DNA of 64,000 nucleotides from Clostridium grantii DSM 8605 (GCF_900129965.1 NZ_FQXM01000010.1:62001-126000); one strand, 5' to 3'; positions 16,013 to 26,315 are shown, numbered from the stretch's first letter. The notes: generated by a model not told the origin, from the letters alone. Numbers and translations are program-made.

Positions 16013-16738
16013 ATGATTAAAATAAAGAATTTGCATAAATACTATGGAGAGCTTGAAGTACTTAAAGGTATAGATATGACAGTAAATGAAAGTGAAGTTG
16101 TTTGTATGATTGGTTCTAGTGGTTCTGGGAAAAGTACGTTACTCAGATGTATTAACTTTTTAGAAAAGAAAGATTGCGGAGAAATATGGATTGATAAAGA
16201 AATGGTAAATCTAAATGAGTCTGATATAAATCATATAAGAAAAAAAGTGGGGATGGTTTTTCAAAGTTTCAATTTATTTCCCAACATGACAGTTATCCAA
16301 AATGTTATGGAAGGGCCAGTGACGGTTAAGAAAATTAATAAAGATAAAGCTAAGAAGCAAGCATATAGATTACTTGAAAAGGTAGGCTTGGAAGAGAAAG
16401 CAGATGAATATCCAGCTATGTTATCTGGTGGCCAAAAACAAAGGGTTGCTATTGCTAGAACCCTTGCTATGGAACCTAAAGTTGTGTTATTTGATGAACC
16501 GACATCAGCATTAGACCCTGAATTAGTAGGAGAAGTACTAAAGGTAATGAAGGAACTTGCAAATGATGGGATGACTATGATTGTGGTTACTCATGAAATG
16601 GGATTTGCAAAGGAAGTGGCAGATAGGATTATATTTTTACATGAGGGAGTTATTGCTGAAGAAGGCACATCTAAGCAAATATTTGAAAACCCTCAACATG
16701 AAAGACTACAGGGATTTTTAGAACAAATTTTAGTTTAA
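16013..16738 (+). CDS. Polar amino-acid ABC transporter ATP-binding protein
   Basis: Energy subunit of the importer, GlnQ/HisP type. The ATG at 16013 follows AAAGGAG by four bases; an upstream in-frame ATG at 15998 overlaps the permease and is less likely. The 241-residue protein contains the Walker A GSSGSGKST, Q-loop VFQSFNLFP, ABC signature LSGGQKQRVAIAR, Walker B VVLFDEPTSALDPE and the switch histidine in VVTHEMGFA, all intact. Confidence 0.94.
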   Translation: MIKIKNLHKYYGELEVLKGIDMTVNESEVVCMIGSSGSGKSTLLRCINFLEKKDCGEIWIDKEMVNLNESDINHIRKKVGMVFQSFNLFPNMTVIQNVMEGPVTVKKINKDKAKKQAYRLLEKVGLEEKADEYPAMLSGGQKQRVAIARTLAMEPKVVLFDEPTSALDPELVGEVLKVMKELANDGMTMIVVTHEMGFAKEVADRIIFLHEGVIAEEGTSKQIFENPQHERLQGFLEQILV

Positions 16739-16787
16739 TAAATATTTATATAATGCATAAATCCTTAACATTGAATAATACGAAGAG

Positions 16788-16877
16788 ATGAATGAGATAG
16801 TAAGGAAGTTGAATATTCATAGAGATACATTAAATTATAGATTAAATAAAGTTTTTATTGCACTTGCTATTATATAA
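16788..16877 (+). pseudogene. Remnant of a PucR/CdaR-type HTH regulator
   Basis: A 29-codon frame reads VRKLNIHRDTLNYRLNKV, which matches the C-terminal helix-turn-helix (HTH_30) of PucR/CdaR activators (typically L.IHRNTLNYRLNKI). Everything upstream is missing and the frame stops soon after. It lies between the amino-acid transporter and the oxidoreductase-like gene and is probably what remains of a deleted local regulator. Confidence 0.6.
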
Positions 16878-16962
16878 ATATTATACTTGAATTGAGGAAA
16901 GTTCTAGATAAAAAAGTAAAATAATTATTGAATAGATAAGTTAAAAAAAGGTGGAATGCATC

Positions 16963-18030
16963 ATGACAGCAAATTTTATATTGATTGGATATGGGTGGAG
17001 AACAGAGTATTTCTATAGGGTTGTAAAAGCTTTGCCAGAACAATTTACAATATCAGCAGCAGTTTTAAGGACAAAAGAAAGAGCAGAAGAGATAGCAAAA
17101 GAAAAGAATATATTTGCTACTGAAAATTTGGAAGAAGCCTTAAAGACTAATCCAGATTTTGTAGTACTTTGTGTTCCAAGAGCCATTGTGAAAGAATATT
17201 TGGAAAAATTAATGGAGAAAAATATACCAGTATTATGTGAGACTCCGCCTGCAAAAGATGTAGATGAATTAAATCAATTATGGCAAATCAAAGAAAAATA
17301 TAATGGAAGGATTCAAATTGCAGAGCAATATTTTCTACAACCATTATACTCAGCATGGTTAAAGGTAATTCAAAAAGGTTTTATTGGTGATGTTTCAAAT
17401 ATGACTTTATCTGCACTCCATGGATATCATGCAGTAAGTATTTTCAGAAAAATACTTGGGATACAATATGAAAATTGCAAAATCTCAGGGAAAAAATACA
17501 TGTTTAATGTGACAAAAACTAATTCAAGAGTAGGAATTGATAGAAGTGGTACTATGATAGAATCTGATAGGAGTTTAGCTACGATAGAGTTTGAAAATGG
17601 TAAGGTTGGATTTTTAGATTTTTCAGGGGAACAATACTTTTCTTTAATACGTACAAGGAGATTGAATATTCAAGGTGTGCGAGGTGAAATTAATGATATG
17701 ACAATCCGTTATTTAAGCGAAAAAAATATTGGAGTAACTGAAGAGTTGAAAAGACTTGATTATGGTATTTACAATATCAGTGATTGGTCACATCAAGGTA
17801 TTATGCTAGGTAGTGAATTTGTGTATGAAAACCCATTTCAGTTTGCCAGATTAAATGATGACGAAATTGCAATTGCAGATTGTTTAAAGAGAATGAAACA
17901 TTTCGTTGATACAGGGGAAGAATTTTATTCCTTAAAAGAAGCCCTACAAGATACATATATTTCTTTTATAATGGAGAAAGCACTTGAAAGTGAAGAAACT
18001 TTAGAAACACAACCTCAGACTTGGATATAA
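16963..18030 (+). CDS. Gfo/Idh/MocA family oxidoreductase-like protein
   Basis: A 355-residue product; ATG 16963 is chosen because AAGGTGG lies eight bases ahead, and a GTG at 16951 overlaps that site. The N-terminus has the dinucleotide-binding pattern FILIGYGWRTEYFYRV, then TENLEEALKTNPDFVVLCVPRAI and CETPPAKDVDEL, the Gly/Pro region of Gfo/Idh/MocA proteins (normally EKP; here ETP). The usual catalytic lysine of the EKP motif is replaced by threonine, so redox activity is doubtful and it may act on a ligand without NAD chemistry. Substrate unknown. Confidence 0.75.
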   Translation: MTANFILIGYGWRTEYFYRVVKALPEQFTISAAVLRTKERAEEIAKEKNIFATENLEEALKTNPDFVVLCVPRAIVKEYLEKLMEKNIPVLCETPPAKDVDELNQLWQIKEKYNGRIQIAEQYFLQPLYSAWLKVIQKGFIGDVSNMTLSALHGYHAVSIFRKILGIQYENCKISGKKYMFNVTKTNSRVGIDRSGTMIESDRSLATIEFENGKVGFLDFSGEQYFSLIRTRRLNIQGVRGEINDMTIRYLSEKNIGVTEELKRLDYGIYNISDWSHQGIMLGSEFVYENPFQFARLNDDEIAIADCLKRMKHFVDTGEEFYSLKEALQDTYISFIMEKALESEETLETQPQTWI

Positions 18031-18070
18031 AGTAAGCTTAAATGGTATTAAATCTTGTACAAAGAAAGAA

Positions 18071-18118
18071 GTAACTAAAACTCAAAATTGAGTTTTAGTT
18101 ACTCAAGCCTTTTTTTTC
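18071..18118. terminator. Bidirectional intrinsic terminator
   Basis: A 15-base perfect stem GTAACTAAAACTCAA / TTGAGTTTTAGTTAC, followed by TCAAGCC and eight Ts. It ends the + gene at 18030 and overlaps the stop codon of the minus gene ending at 18099. Confidence 0.8.
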
Positions 18119-19634
18119 TGAACTCAGAGGGAGTACTTCCTGTAAAACGACGGAAAACTGTGCTGAAATAAGTTTGATTAATATAACCAATGGAGTTACT
18201 GATATCAGTTATTTTAAATGCAGAATTTAATAATAAGTATTTTGCTCGATTAATTCTGATATTAGCTATATAATTTGTTAGGCATTCTCCTTCATATTTT
18301 GCAAATTCTGTGCTTATATAAGAAGGGTTAAGATTTACATAATCAGCAATAGAAGTAAGCGATAAATAGGGATCAGAATAATGTTCTTTAATATAGGATT
18401 TAACATCTTCCATACTTTTATTTGTTTGATTATAATGCAGTGGTTTTATTAGTGTAACAACTTCATCTAGCATTTCAAAGGTTTTTTCAAACATATCATC
18501 AAAGGTGGAAAAAGAAAGAAAACCATAGCTATTTAATTTATGTGGAAGTTCCAAAATTTGTCCTGATTTTTTAATACCATCTATAAATTTATAAAATACA
18601 TTCCTAAGTAATAACCTAGCATCCTCAATGGATAAGTGATTTTCAATTATATTATTTTTCTGCTTTGTTAATTCTTTTTTTGCTTCATCAGTATTGCCTT
18701 CAAATAACATACGTATTATTTTATCTTCATTAGAAAATAAGGAGTTATAAACATCAAAATCAAAAGTATCATGAAATCCTAACTCGTTGGATTCAATATT
18801 ATTTGAGAATCTAAAGGTATCATTATTAAATGATTCAAAATAAGAATCAATAAGCTTAGAGATACCTTTATAAATACCGCCTGTCCATACTCCGAAAGGA
18901 AGAGCAAAGGATTCTCCTAATTTTTCACTCATTAAGTTTACCACCTTGGCAATATTATATTTTAATATTTTGTCATCGCTGTTCATAATACAAAAAACAA
19001 TGCCTCTTGATGAAGCTTCTATCAACACATAATTTTTTTTAGGAAAACACTTATTCATAATTTCTTGTATTTTACTTTGAAAGGCCAATAAAAATATATT
19101 TGATTTCATGTCGTCATGACGGCATCTGATAGTAACAACACAAAAATAATTATTTTCACAGTCATTACATAAATATTCATAATTTGAAAAATTCCACGCT
19201 TTATCAAAATCAAAAAAATTACGTTCAATGATATTTTTTAATGGTACATTATATGAATCAAGATTATATTCTTCACGGGCACGATTTACCTCAGTTAGTA
19301 ATTCATCGATATCAATAGGTTTAAGTATATAGGAAAAAGCTCCATATTTCATAGCTTCCTTGGCATATTTAAAATCTTCATATCCACTAATAAAAATAAA
19401 AGGTAATTCCGGATATTTTGAATGTAGTTTTTTTTGTAACTCAAGACCATCCATAAGAGGCATTTTTATATCACTTATAACTATGTCAGCATAATTTTCT
19501 TTAAAATAATCAAGGGCATCTAAGCCATTTTTAGCTGTATATTCAACAGAGTAACCATATTTTTGCCAGGGAACTGTTTTTTCAAGTCCTTTCCTTATTG
19601 TATATTCATCGTCTACAATTAATACTTTTATCAC
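18099..19634 (-). CDS. YesN-type response regulator with AraC DNA-binding domain
   Basis: Cytoplasmic regulator partnered with the sensor kinase just upstream. Residues 1-120 are a receiver domain with acidic pocket Asp8-Asp9, phosphate-accepting Asp55 in ISDIKMP and conserved Lys in LKPID. A linker of about 270 residues follows, then a C-terminal AraC pair of helix-turn-helix motifs (SLTSIADYVNLNPSYISTEF and FKITDISNSIGYINQTYFS). The 511-residue length is normal for YesN-like proteins. It most likely controls the sugar ABC operon transcribed away from 21684. Confidence 0.92.
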   Translation of the reverse strand: MIKVLIVDDEYTIRKGLEKTVPWQKYGYSVEYTAKNGLDALDYFKENYADIVISDIKMPLMDGLELQKKLHSKYPELPFIFISGYEDFKYAKEAMKYGAFSYILKPIDIDELLTEVNRAREEYNLDSYNVPLKNIIERNFFDFDKAWNFSNYEYLCNDCENNYFCVVTIRCRHDDMKSNIFLLAFQSKIQEIMNKCFPKKNYVLIEASSRGIVFCIMNSDDKILKYNIAKVVNLMSEKLGESFALPFGVWTGGIYKGISKLIDSYFESFNNDTFRFSNNIESNELGFHDTFDFDVYNSLFSNEDKIIRMLFEGNTDEAKKELTKQKNNIIENHLSIEDARLLLRNVFYKFIDGIKKSGQILELPHKLNSYGFLSFSTFDDMFEKTFEMLDEVVTLIKPLHYNQTNKSMEDVKSYIKEHYSDPYLSLTSIADYVNLNPSYISTEFAKYEGECLTNYIANIRINRAKYLLLNSAFKITDISNSIGYINQTYFSTVFRRFTGSTPSEFRKKRLE

Positions 19635-19649
19635 TTTGAAATGCTCCTT

Positions 19650-21449
19650 TCAAATTTTTAGAGTATTGTTTGCCAATTCTTTATCTATCTTAGGAAGTTT
19701 TATATGAACTGTTGTATACTTACTATATTCGCTCATATAATAAAGTCCATAATCTTCACCAAAATAAATTTTAATTCGTTCACTTACATTTTTAACACCA
19801 TATCCTCCAGCAGAATCTGTATTTGAAGAAAAACTATCATGAACCATCTCATTGAGTAAAGTTAATTGATCAGGGGTAATTCCTATGCCATTATCAGTTA
19901 TAGAAATAATTATATAATCTTCTTTGTCTATAGTAGTAATAAGTATATGACCCTTGTCTTCTTTATTTTTTATGCCATGGTAAATAGCATTTTCTACAAT
20001 AGGTTGAAGTATTAATTTAGGCAAAATATAATTGTTTAATGCTGGATTATGCTCAATATCATAATCTAACATATCACCATATCTAAGCTCTTGAATTTGT
20101 AAATAAAGAGAAATTTGTTCCATTTCTTGCTGTAAAGTAATAATATCTTCCCCTTTTCTTAAAGATGACCTAAAGAATTTTGTTAAAGCCATAATTGCAG
20201 CTATTGCTTTATCTTTCTCATCAAGGCGTATATTCCAAGCGATGGTATCCATTGTATTATATAAAAAATGGGGATTGATTTGGGCTTGAAGAGCTTTGAA
20301 ATTTGCTTTTTGCAACTCCTTCTGTTCATATTTGATTTCAGCCATATATTCATTTGATTTTGAAACCATTTTTTCAAAGCTATGATATAAAGTAACTATT
20401 TCATCGTTTGTATTAGGTATATTCATCTTAATGTCATAATTACCATTTTCTACCTCAAGCATATATCTAGTTAACATATCAATAGGCTGAGATATTTGTT
20501 TAGCTCTACGAAGGGAAATGATAAATGTTGAAGGTATGGCTATTATTAGCATTATAATTATAAAAATATATAGATATAAAAGGGTGCTTTTTGCAATTTT
20601 ATTTTCTGAAATTACACCAATAATTTTCCAACTATTAGATAAAGTTTGTGAGTAATAATATTTTGAGTTTTTAATATTTTCTAGAGATTCACTGTTATTT
20701 AAAGAAGAATCTAAGTTTATATCGGGATTACTTGAAAAAATAATATTATCCATATCATCAAGTACATAATAATGGTTTGATTCAACCCAAGTACTATTAT
20801 TTAATATATCAAAAAAAGTTGATGTTTCAATATCTATAATAATAATACCGATTGGTAAATTCGTTATATAATCAATAAAAGGAACACCATAAGATATAAA
20901 CTCTCTGTCGGCGGAAAGAGAGACAAAAGAATTCATATGGGGTGGAAACCATATAGGGTCCTTTGAAGAAATAATATTCTTATACCAAGAAAAAATCGAG
21001 TAATCTTTTTTTTGTACAGAAGTAGTATTTGTTTGATATTGGCCGCCATTGTTACTTATGCAGTAAATCCCAGCTATTTCAGGCATAGAACTTTTTTGAA
21101 TTAAACTTAAAGAAGTATTAATTTGAAAATTACTAATAAGATTGTAAGGACTGTTTTTATCAGAATAGCGCATAACTACCTGTAACTCAGGATTATTTTG
21201 TATACTGGCAGCAATATTATTCGTTACAATTTGTAAACGATTTATTTCCTGGGAAGCGTAGTTTGTTATTTCATGAGATAAAGAAACTGAATTGTTTAAA
21301 ATTGCTTTATAGCATATAACATAAGAAACAAAAGATGTTACTAAAACGGGAATAATTGCTAGTAATAAAAAATTCACGAATAATTGATTTGAAAACTTTC
21401 TTGTTTTTTTTACTTTATCAAATAGAGTGTTGATTTTTTTTATTTTCAT
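19650..21449 (-). CDS. YesM-type sensor histidine kinase
   Basis: Membrane sensor for an extracellular, probably carbohydrate-related signal. The 599-residue protein has a first helix near residues 24-46, a dCache-like extracellular domain to about residue 285, a second helix (LLYLYIFIIIMLIIAIPSTF), a HAMP linker, and the His_kinase domain with the phospho-accepting histidine in QINPHFLYNTMDT. The C-terminal ATPase part has the N box LQPIVENAIYHG and the G box DNGIG and GGYGVKNV. It is 15 bases upstream of yesN-like gene, an operon. Confidence 0.93.
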   Translation of the reverse strand: MKIKKINTLFDKVKKTRKFSNQLFVNFLLLAIIPVLVTSFVSYVICYKAILNNSVSLSHEITNYASQEINRLQIVTNNIAASIQNNPELQVVMRYSDKNSPYNLISNFQINTSLSLIQKSSMPEIAGIYCISNNGGQYQTNTTSVQKKDYSIFSWYKNIISSKDPIWFPPHMNSFVSLSADREFISYGVPFIDYITNLPIGIIIIDIETSTFFDILNNSTWVESNHYYVLDDMDNIIFSSNPDINLDSSLNNSESLENIKNSKYYYSQTLSNSWKIIGVISENKIAKSTLLYLYIFIIIMLIIAIPSTFIISLRRAKQISQPIDMLTRYMLEVENGNYDIKMNIPNTNDEIVTLYHSFEKMVSKSNEYMAEIKYEQKELQKANFKALQAQINPHFLYNTMDTIAWNIRLDEKDKAIAAIMALTKFFRSSLRKGEDIITLQQEMEQISLYLQIQELRYGDMLDYDIEHNPALNNYILPKLILQPIVENAIYHGIKNKEDKGHILITTIDKEDYIIISITDNGIGITPDQLTLLNEMVHDSFSSNTDSAGGYGVKNVSERIKIYFGEDYGLYYMSEYSKYTTVHIKLPKIDKELANNTLKI

Positions 21450-21683
21450 TGTTTTTACTACCTCTTTTAAAATAGTAATATTTTCAAATTAATTATATCA
21501 TGGTGAATTTAATAGCGCAACTTAACTAAATATAGCTATAACTAGAAAATTTAAAATATTATCTAGAAATCCTTTATTTTATCAAATGGATTAATTTGTT
21601 ATTATTTTAATATAAAGAGTATAGCAAATGAGGTTGTGTAATTAATACTAGTATTGTGACATGCAATGGGAAAGGAGTAAAAA

Positions 21684-23204
21684 ATGCAAAATTCAGTAGT
21701 TGAACCCATTTTATCTGTTAAAAATCTCAAAAAGGCTTTTTCGGGCAAAACAGTAGTTGATGGTGTATCCTTTGATCTTTATCCTGGAGAAATTATTGCA
21801 CTAGTTGGAGAAAATGGTGCAGGAAAATCAACATTAAAGAATATGCTATGTGGATTGTTGAAACCTACTGAAGGACAAATTTTTGTTGATGGGGCTGAAA
21901 TTCAACATATAAATGGTTTTGAACACGGTATTTCAGCGGTGCATCAAGAACTAAGTTTATTTCAAAGTTTATCAGTAGCAGCAAACATATGTATTACTCA
22001 ATTGCCTGGTAGTGCAGGAAATGTGGATTGGAAAAAAGCTCAAAGAATTTCAAAAGAACAGTTAGATTTTCTAGGTACTGACATTGACCCTAATACATTA
22101 GTAGAATCTTTAAGTGTGGGTAAACAGCAGATAGTAGAAATTGCTAAAGCATTACTTCGTTCAGATCGATTATTAATATTGGACGAACCTACTACATCTT
22201 TAACTGCACCAGAAAGAGAAAAATTATTTACAATTATGAGACGTTTAAAAGAAAAGGGTATTGCAATTCTTTTTATTTCTCATTTTATGGATGAAATATT
22301 AAGTATGAGTGATAAATATATTGTACTCAGGGATGGAAAACAAGTCGGACATGGAAATATTGAAGATGTTTCAAGAAATGCTTTGGAAGAAATGATGGTT
22401 GGAAGAACTATTGGAGAATCCCAAGTAGATATTGGAACACCAAGAGAAGAAGAGGCTATAAGAGTTGAACATTTAAATTCCTATGATTTTCATGATGTTT
22501 CATTTTCAGTTAAAAAAGGAGAAATACTTGGAATTGCAGGATTAATAGGTGCAGGTAGAACGGAAGTAATTGAATCAATTTTTGGAGTAAGAAAATCAGA
22601 AGGCAATATTTATATTAACAATGAGCTTGTGCCTAATGTAACCGTTGCCAAGATGAAAGAAAGAAAAGTGTGTTTTGTTACAGAAGATAGAAAGGCTAAT
22701 GGGATTTTCCCAAATCGATCGGTTAGAGAAAATATTTCAGCAGCTAGTATAATCCGGTTTATTGAAAGAAAAGTAAAAAGACTTGGATTTAAAGGAGAAA
22801 CACTTGAAACTAAAAAAGTTGTTGCAGAAATGAATGTTTCCATACCTCATATAGAATCTAAAATTACAAGTTTGAGTGGTGGTAACCAGCAGAAAGTCAT
22901 AATAGGAAGATGGTTATCTACAACACCTGAAATAATAATATTGGATGAACCAACAAAAGGTGTTGATATTGGAGCAAAATTTGATATTCATAACATGATA
23001 GCAGATTTTGCAAAAAAAGGAGTTGCTGTAATTATTGTTTCTTCTGATTTGCCTGAATTATTGACCTTAAGTCACAGGATTTTAGTAATGAGGACTGGCC
23101 ATATTGTAGGGGAAGTAAATAAAGACGAATTTGACTCTGTAAAAATTATTTCTATGGCAGCAAGTTCTGCATATAAAAATGCTGAAGAAAGGGGGATATG
23201 TTGA
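21684..23204 (+). CDS. Sugar ABC transporter ATP-binding protein (RbsA/MglA type)
   Basis: Fused double ATPase energising a sugar importer. The 506-residue protein has two ABC modules. Module 1 contains Walker A GENGAGKST, signature LSVGKQQIVEIAKAL and Walker B LLILDEPTTSL; module 2 has the degenerate P-loop GLIGAGRTE typical of this class, signature LSGGNQQKVIIGRWL and LDEPTKGVDIG. Starts 234 bases from the divergent yesM-like gene, so the promoters are back to back. Overlaps the next permease gene by one base. Confidence 0.94.
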   Translation: MQNSVVEPILSVKNLKKAFSGKTVVDGVSFDLYPGEIIALVGENGAGKSTLKNMLCGLLKPTEGQIFVDGAEIQHINGFEHGISAVHQELSLFQSLSVAANICITQLPGSAGNVDWKKAQRISKEQLDFLGTDIDPNTLVESLSVGKQQIVEIAKALLRSDRLLILDEPTTSLTAPEREKLFTIMRRLKEKGIAILFISHFMDEILSMSDKYIVLRDGKQVGHGNIEDVSRNALEEMMVGRTIGESQVDIGTPREEEAIRVEHLNSYDFHDVSFSVKKGEILGIAGLIGAGRTEVIESIFGVRKSEGNIYINNELVPNVTVAKMKERKVCFVTEDRKANGIFPNRSVRENISAASIIRFIERKVKRLGFKGETLETKKVVAEMNVSIPHIESKITSLSGGNQQKVIIGRWLSTTPEIIILDEPTKGVDIGAKFDIHNMIADFAKKGVAVIIVSSDLPELLTLSHRILVMRTGHIVGEVNKDEFDSVKIISMAASSAYKNAEERGIC

Positions 23205-24196
23205 TGGAAAAATTCAAAGAATTTTTGTCTAAAAAAAGATGGATTTCAATAGCATTTGCAACAATATTTATAGGGTTTATATTGTCCTTTCTTTCCCCGG
23301 CATTTTTGAAAGTAACTAATATGCAAAGTATTTTAGTTCAATCAAGCATTACTGGTATTATGGCAATAGGAATGACTTTCATAATATTATCTGGAGGTAT
23401 TGATATATCAATAGGTGCAATTTTATTTTTTACATCCTCATTATTTGCAAAGCTTATGCAGACAAATAATTCTATTCCATTGGTGTTTGCAATAGCAATA
23501 CTTTTTGCTCTTGTGTTAGGAGCAATAAATGGAGTATTAATTGTAAAATTTAAGATAGCTCCCCTCATTACTACTTTGGCAACTTACACAATATATAGAG
23601 GAATGGCTATACATTTAACATCAGCACAAAACATTCCAGTTCCTAGAGAGGTAGGTTTCCTAGGTAATGGGAGGGTAATGGGAGTTCCTGTTCCAATTAT
23701 TCTTTTGTTAATTATTTTTATAATTGGCACATATCTATTCACTAAAACTAAGTTGGGTGTATACGCTATGGCTATAGGTAATTCAGAAAATTCTGCAAAA
23801 GAGTCGAATATACCTGTTTATTTTGTTACAATAGTTGTATACATAATTGGTGGATTTACTGCAGGCATTGGATCTTTAATACTTATAGCTAGAGTTGGAG
23901 GACTTCAATCAGGAATGGGTATTGGGATTGAATTCACTGTTATAGCAGCAGTAGTTCTTGGTGGAACTAAATTATCTGGTGGTTCAGGAACAATTATTGG
24001 TAGTGTAATTGGGGCTGTATTTTTAGTTTTAATTGATAATGGACTAAATTTAATAAATGCATCTCCATATATATATGATGTGGTTAAAGGCGGAGTGCTT
24101 TTAGCAGCTGTAATGATTGAAAAAATCTCAATAGGAAGACAATCTAAACTCTTATTAGAACAAAAGGCAAATAGAATTAGATGTTCGGTAGAGTAA
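23204..24196 (+). CDS. Sugar ABC transporter permease 1 (RbsC/YtfT type)
   Basis: One of two permeases in this importer. Start set at 23204 (ATGA overlap with the ATPase stop), since AAAGGGGGA is eight bases away; the ATG at 23198 is too close to that site. The 330-residue protein has 8-10 hydrophobic helices and the BPD_transp_2 signatures LSGGIDISIGAIL, GAINGVLIVKFKIAPLITTLATY and VLGGTKLSGGSGTIIGSVIGA. Confidence 0.92.
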   Translation: MEKFKEFLSKKRWISIAFATIFIGFILSFLSPAFLKVTNMQSILVQSSITGIMAIGMTFIILSGGIDISIGAILFFTSSLFAKLMQTNNSIPLVFAIAILFALVLGAINGVLIVKFKIAPLITTLATYTIYRGMAIHLTSAQNIPVPREVGFLGNGRVMGVPVPIILLLIIFIIGTYLFTKTKLGVYAMAIGNSENSAKESNIPVYFVTIVVYIIGGFTAGIGSLILIARVGGLQSGMGIGIEFTVIAAVVLGGTKLSGGSGTIIGSVIGAVFLVLIDNGLNLINASPYIYDVVKGGVLLAAVMIEKISIGRQSKLLLEQKANRIRCSVE

Positions 24197-24238
24197 AGTC
24201 TTAAAATAAACCAAAATATCAAGGGGAGGTTTTAATTT

Positions 24239-25246
24239 ATGAAAAAATTATTAAGTGTATTGGTATCAGTTGTTTTAGTTGCATCATTAGCTGCATGTAC
24301 TAGTGGAAAGACGGCTAGTACTGGAAGTACAAGTAACTCAACAGAACAGAAATCAGAAGGAACAAAAACCTTAGGATTTTCTATTGACCAACTTTTTGAA
24401 AGTAGAGCAGCTGTTGTAGAGGCAGCAAAAGGTGAAGCGGAAAAAAATGGGTATAAAGTAATCGAAGTAGTTGCAGATGGAGATGCACAAAATCAAAACT
24501 CACAAATTGAATCTTTAATAAGTCAAAAAGTTGATGCCATTCTTGTATGTGCAGTAGACCAAAACACAATTGAAACTGCATTAGTAAAAGCAAAAAATGC
24601 TGGAATTCCTATTGTTGCTTTTGATAGAGATTTACCAGAAAGTAAATCAATAAACACATTTGTTGGTCCAGATTCAATTGCAGATGGTTTGGCAGCTGGT
24701 GAATATATGGTGGAACAATTAAAAGATCAAACAGGTGAAATAGTGGTACTTGAATTACTTGGAGCATTAAATGACCAAAATGGTATCGATAGAAGTAAAG
24801 GATTCAATGAAGCATTTAAAGCATTACCAAATGCAAAAATTATTCAAATGCCTACAGATTGGGATTCACAAAAAGCATTAGATGCTACTCAAAATGCATT
24901 CCAAGCAAACGGAGATATAAGAGCGGTATACTGTGCTACAGATACTCAAATACCAAGTGTTGAAACAGTACTTACTGATATGGGAAAATTAAAATTAGTA
25001 GGAGAAGATGGTCACGTAGTAGTTTGTGGGATAAATGGTAGCAAAGATGGATATGAAGCAACTGTAAAAGGAGTTTCTGATGGAATAGTAGTTATGGATT
25101 TAAAAACTACTGGCGAAACTGCAGTTCAAAATGCTATTGATTTAATTGGTGGCAAAACAATAGATACAGATACAGTTATTCCAGGTCAATTTTACTCAAA
25201 TAAAGATATTGAAGCTAATAAAGATAAAATTTGGGGAGTACAATAA
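24239..25246 (+). CDS. Sugar ABC transporter substrate-binding lipoprotein (RbsB/YtfQ type)
   Basis: Captures the sugar outside the cell. The 335-residue protein has a lipoprotein signal with lipobox LAAC (Cys20), a Ser/Thr-rich linker (to about residue 44) and a Peripla_BP_4 fold: LGFSIDQLFESRAAVVEAAKGEAEK, IESLISQKVDAILVCAVDQNT and IPIVAFDRDLP in order. It is placed between the two permeases, an order unlike rbs but like four-gene YtfQRT-YjfF systems. GGGGAGG precedes the ATG. Confidence 0.92.
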   Translation: MKKLLSVLVSVVLVASLAACTSGKTASTGSTSNSTEQKSEGTKTLGFSIDQLFESRAAVVEAAKGEAEKNGYKVIEVVADGDAQNQNSQIESLISQKVDAILVCAVDQNTIETALVKAKNAGIPIVAFDRDLPESKSINTFVGPDSIADGLAAGEYMVEQLKDQTGEIVVLELLGALNDQNGIDRSKGFNEAFKALPNAKIIQMPTDWDSQKALDATQNAFQANGDIRAVYCATDTQIPSVETVLTDMGKLKLVGEDGHVVVCGINGSKDGYEATVKGVSDGIVVMDLKTTGETAVQNAIDLIGGKTIDTDTVIPGQFYSNKDIEANKDKIWGVQ

Positions 25247-25287
25247 TAATAATAAGAATGGGGGTGCCCCTTTAGGAGTGACATAGT

Positions 25288-26277
25288 ATGAATAAGGTTA
25301 ATAACAATAATAAAAATCAAGTAAATAAGTTGCATAATACTTTAACTATTGCCAATAGATACCCTACTGTTTTTATTGTATTATTGTTAACCATTGCTTT
25401 CTCAGTTATTTCACCGTTTTTTTTCACTGGTGGAAATATGAAAACAATAATGGCTGGAAATGCAATAATAATGATAGCGGCAATTGGTGAAACACTAGTG
25501 TTGCTTACCGGTGGAATAGATTTATCAATTTCTACAGTGGTAAGTGCCAGCGCTGTTCTTTCTGGTACGGTAATGCTTCATACAGGAAATATATTTCTTG
25601 GGCTAATTGTAGCTTTAAGTGTAGGAATTATTTTTGGGTTGTTTAATGGAATACTTATTGGATATTGTGGCATGACACCATTTATAACAACTATGGGTAC
25701 TCAGCTTGTTGCTAGAGGAATAGCATTTATTGTTTCTCAAGGTATTGCGGTTAAGGGAACGCCTGAAGCTCTTATGAATTTTGGATTTAGCTTTTTTGCA
25801 GGAATCCCAAGTGTTACAGTAATAAGTATAGTAATGATTATTATTAGTTCTGTATTACTTACAAAGACTACATGGGGAAGAGAAGTTATTTTGTTTGGAA
25901 GTAATCGCAAAACAGCAGAATATACAGGTATTGATGTAAGAAAACTTGAAATGAGTGTATATTTATTATCAGGATTATTTGCTGGCGTAGCAGGGTTTAT
26001 AAGTATAGCAAACTTAGGTAATGCAATACCAGGTGTAGGAGATACTATTTTACTTATAATTATTGGTGGTGTAGTTATAGGTGGTACAAGTATGAATGGT
26101 GGAGAAGGATCAATTATAAGAACAGTTATTGGTGTAGGTTTATTGGCTATTTTGACAAATGGATTAAACTTAATTGGGGTACCATTCTATGATCAATTAA
26201 TTATACAAGGTATTTTGATTTTCATAGGAAATGCAATAGCTACAAAATTAAGTGAAAAATCCCCTTATGCAATGTAA
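25288..26277 (+). CDS. Sugar ABC transporter permease 2 (RbsC/YjfF type)
   Basis: Second, clearly different permease of the same importer; together with permease 1 it should form a heterodimer as in the galactofuranose YtfT-YjfF system. The 329-residue protein begins with an Asn/Lys-rich cytoplasmic tail and has 8-10 helices with LTGGIDLSISTVVSASAV, GIIFGLFNGILIGYCGMTPFITT and VVIGGTSMNGGEGSI. The operon ends at the terminator after it. Confidence 0.92.
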   Translation: MNKVNNNNKNQVNKLHNTLTIANRYPTVFIVLLLTIAFSVISPFFFTGGNMKTIMAGNAIIMIAAIGETLVLLTGGIDLSISTVVSASAVLSGTVMLHTGNIFLGLIVALSVGIIFGLFNGILIGYCGMTPFITTMGTQLVARGIAFIVSQGIAVKGTPEALMNFGFSFFAGIPSVTVISIVMIIISSVLLTKTTWGREVILFGSNRKTAEYTGIDVRKLEMSVYLLSGLFAGVAGFISIANLGNAIPGVGDTILLIIIGGVVIGGTSMNGGEGSIIRTVIGVGLLAILTNGLNLIGVPFYDQLIIQGILIFIGNAIATKLSEKSPYAM

Positions 26278-26315
26278 CATAAATCACTGATATAAATTTC
26301 TATGTTTTATATGTA

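Noticed and set aside
16963..18030. Ordinary NAD-dependent sugar dehydrogenase
   Set aside because: The EKP motif is changed to ETP, so a normal catalytic role was not claimed.
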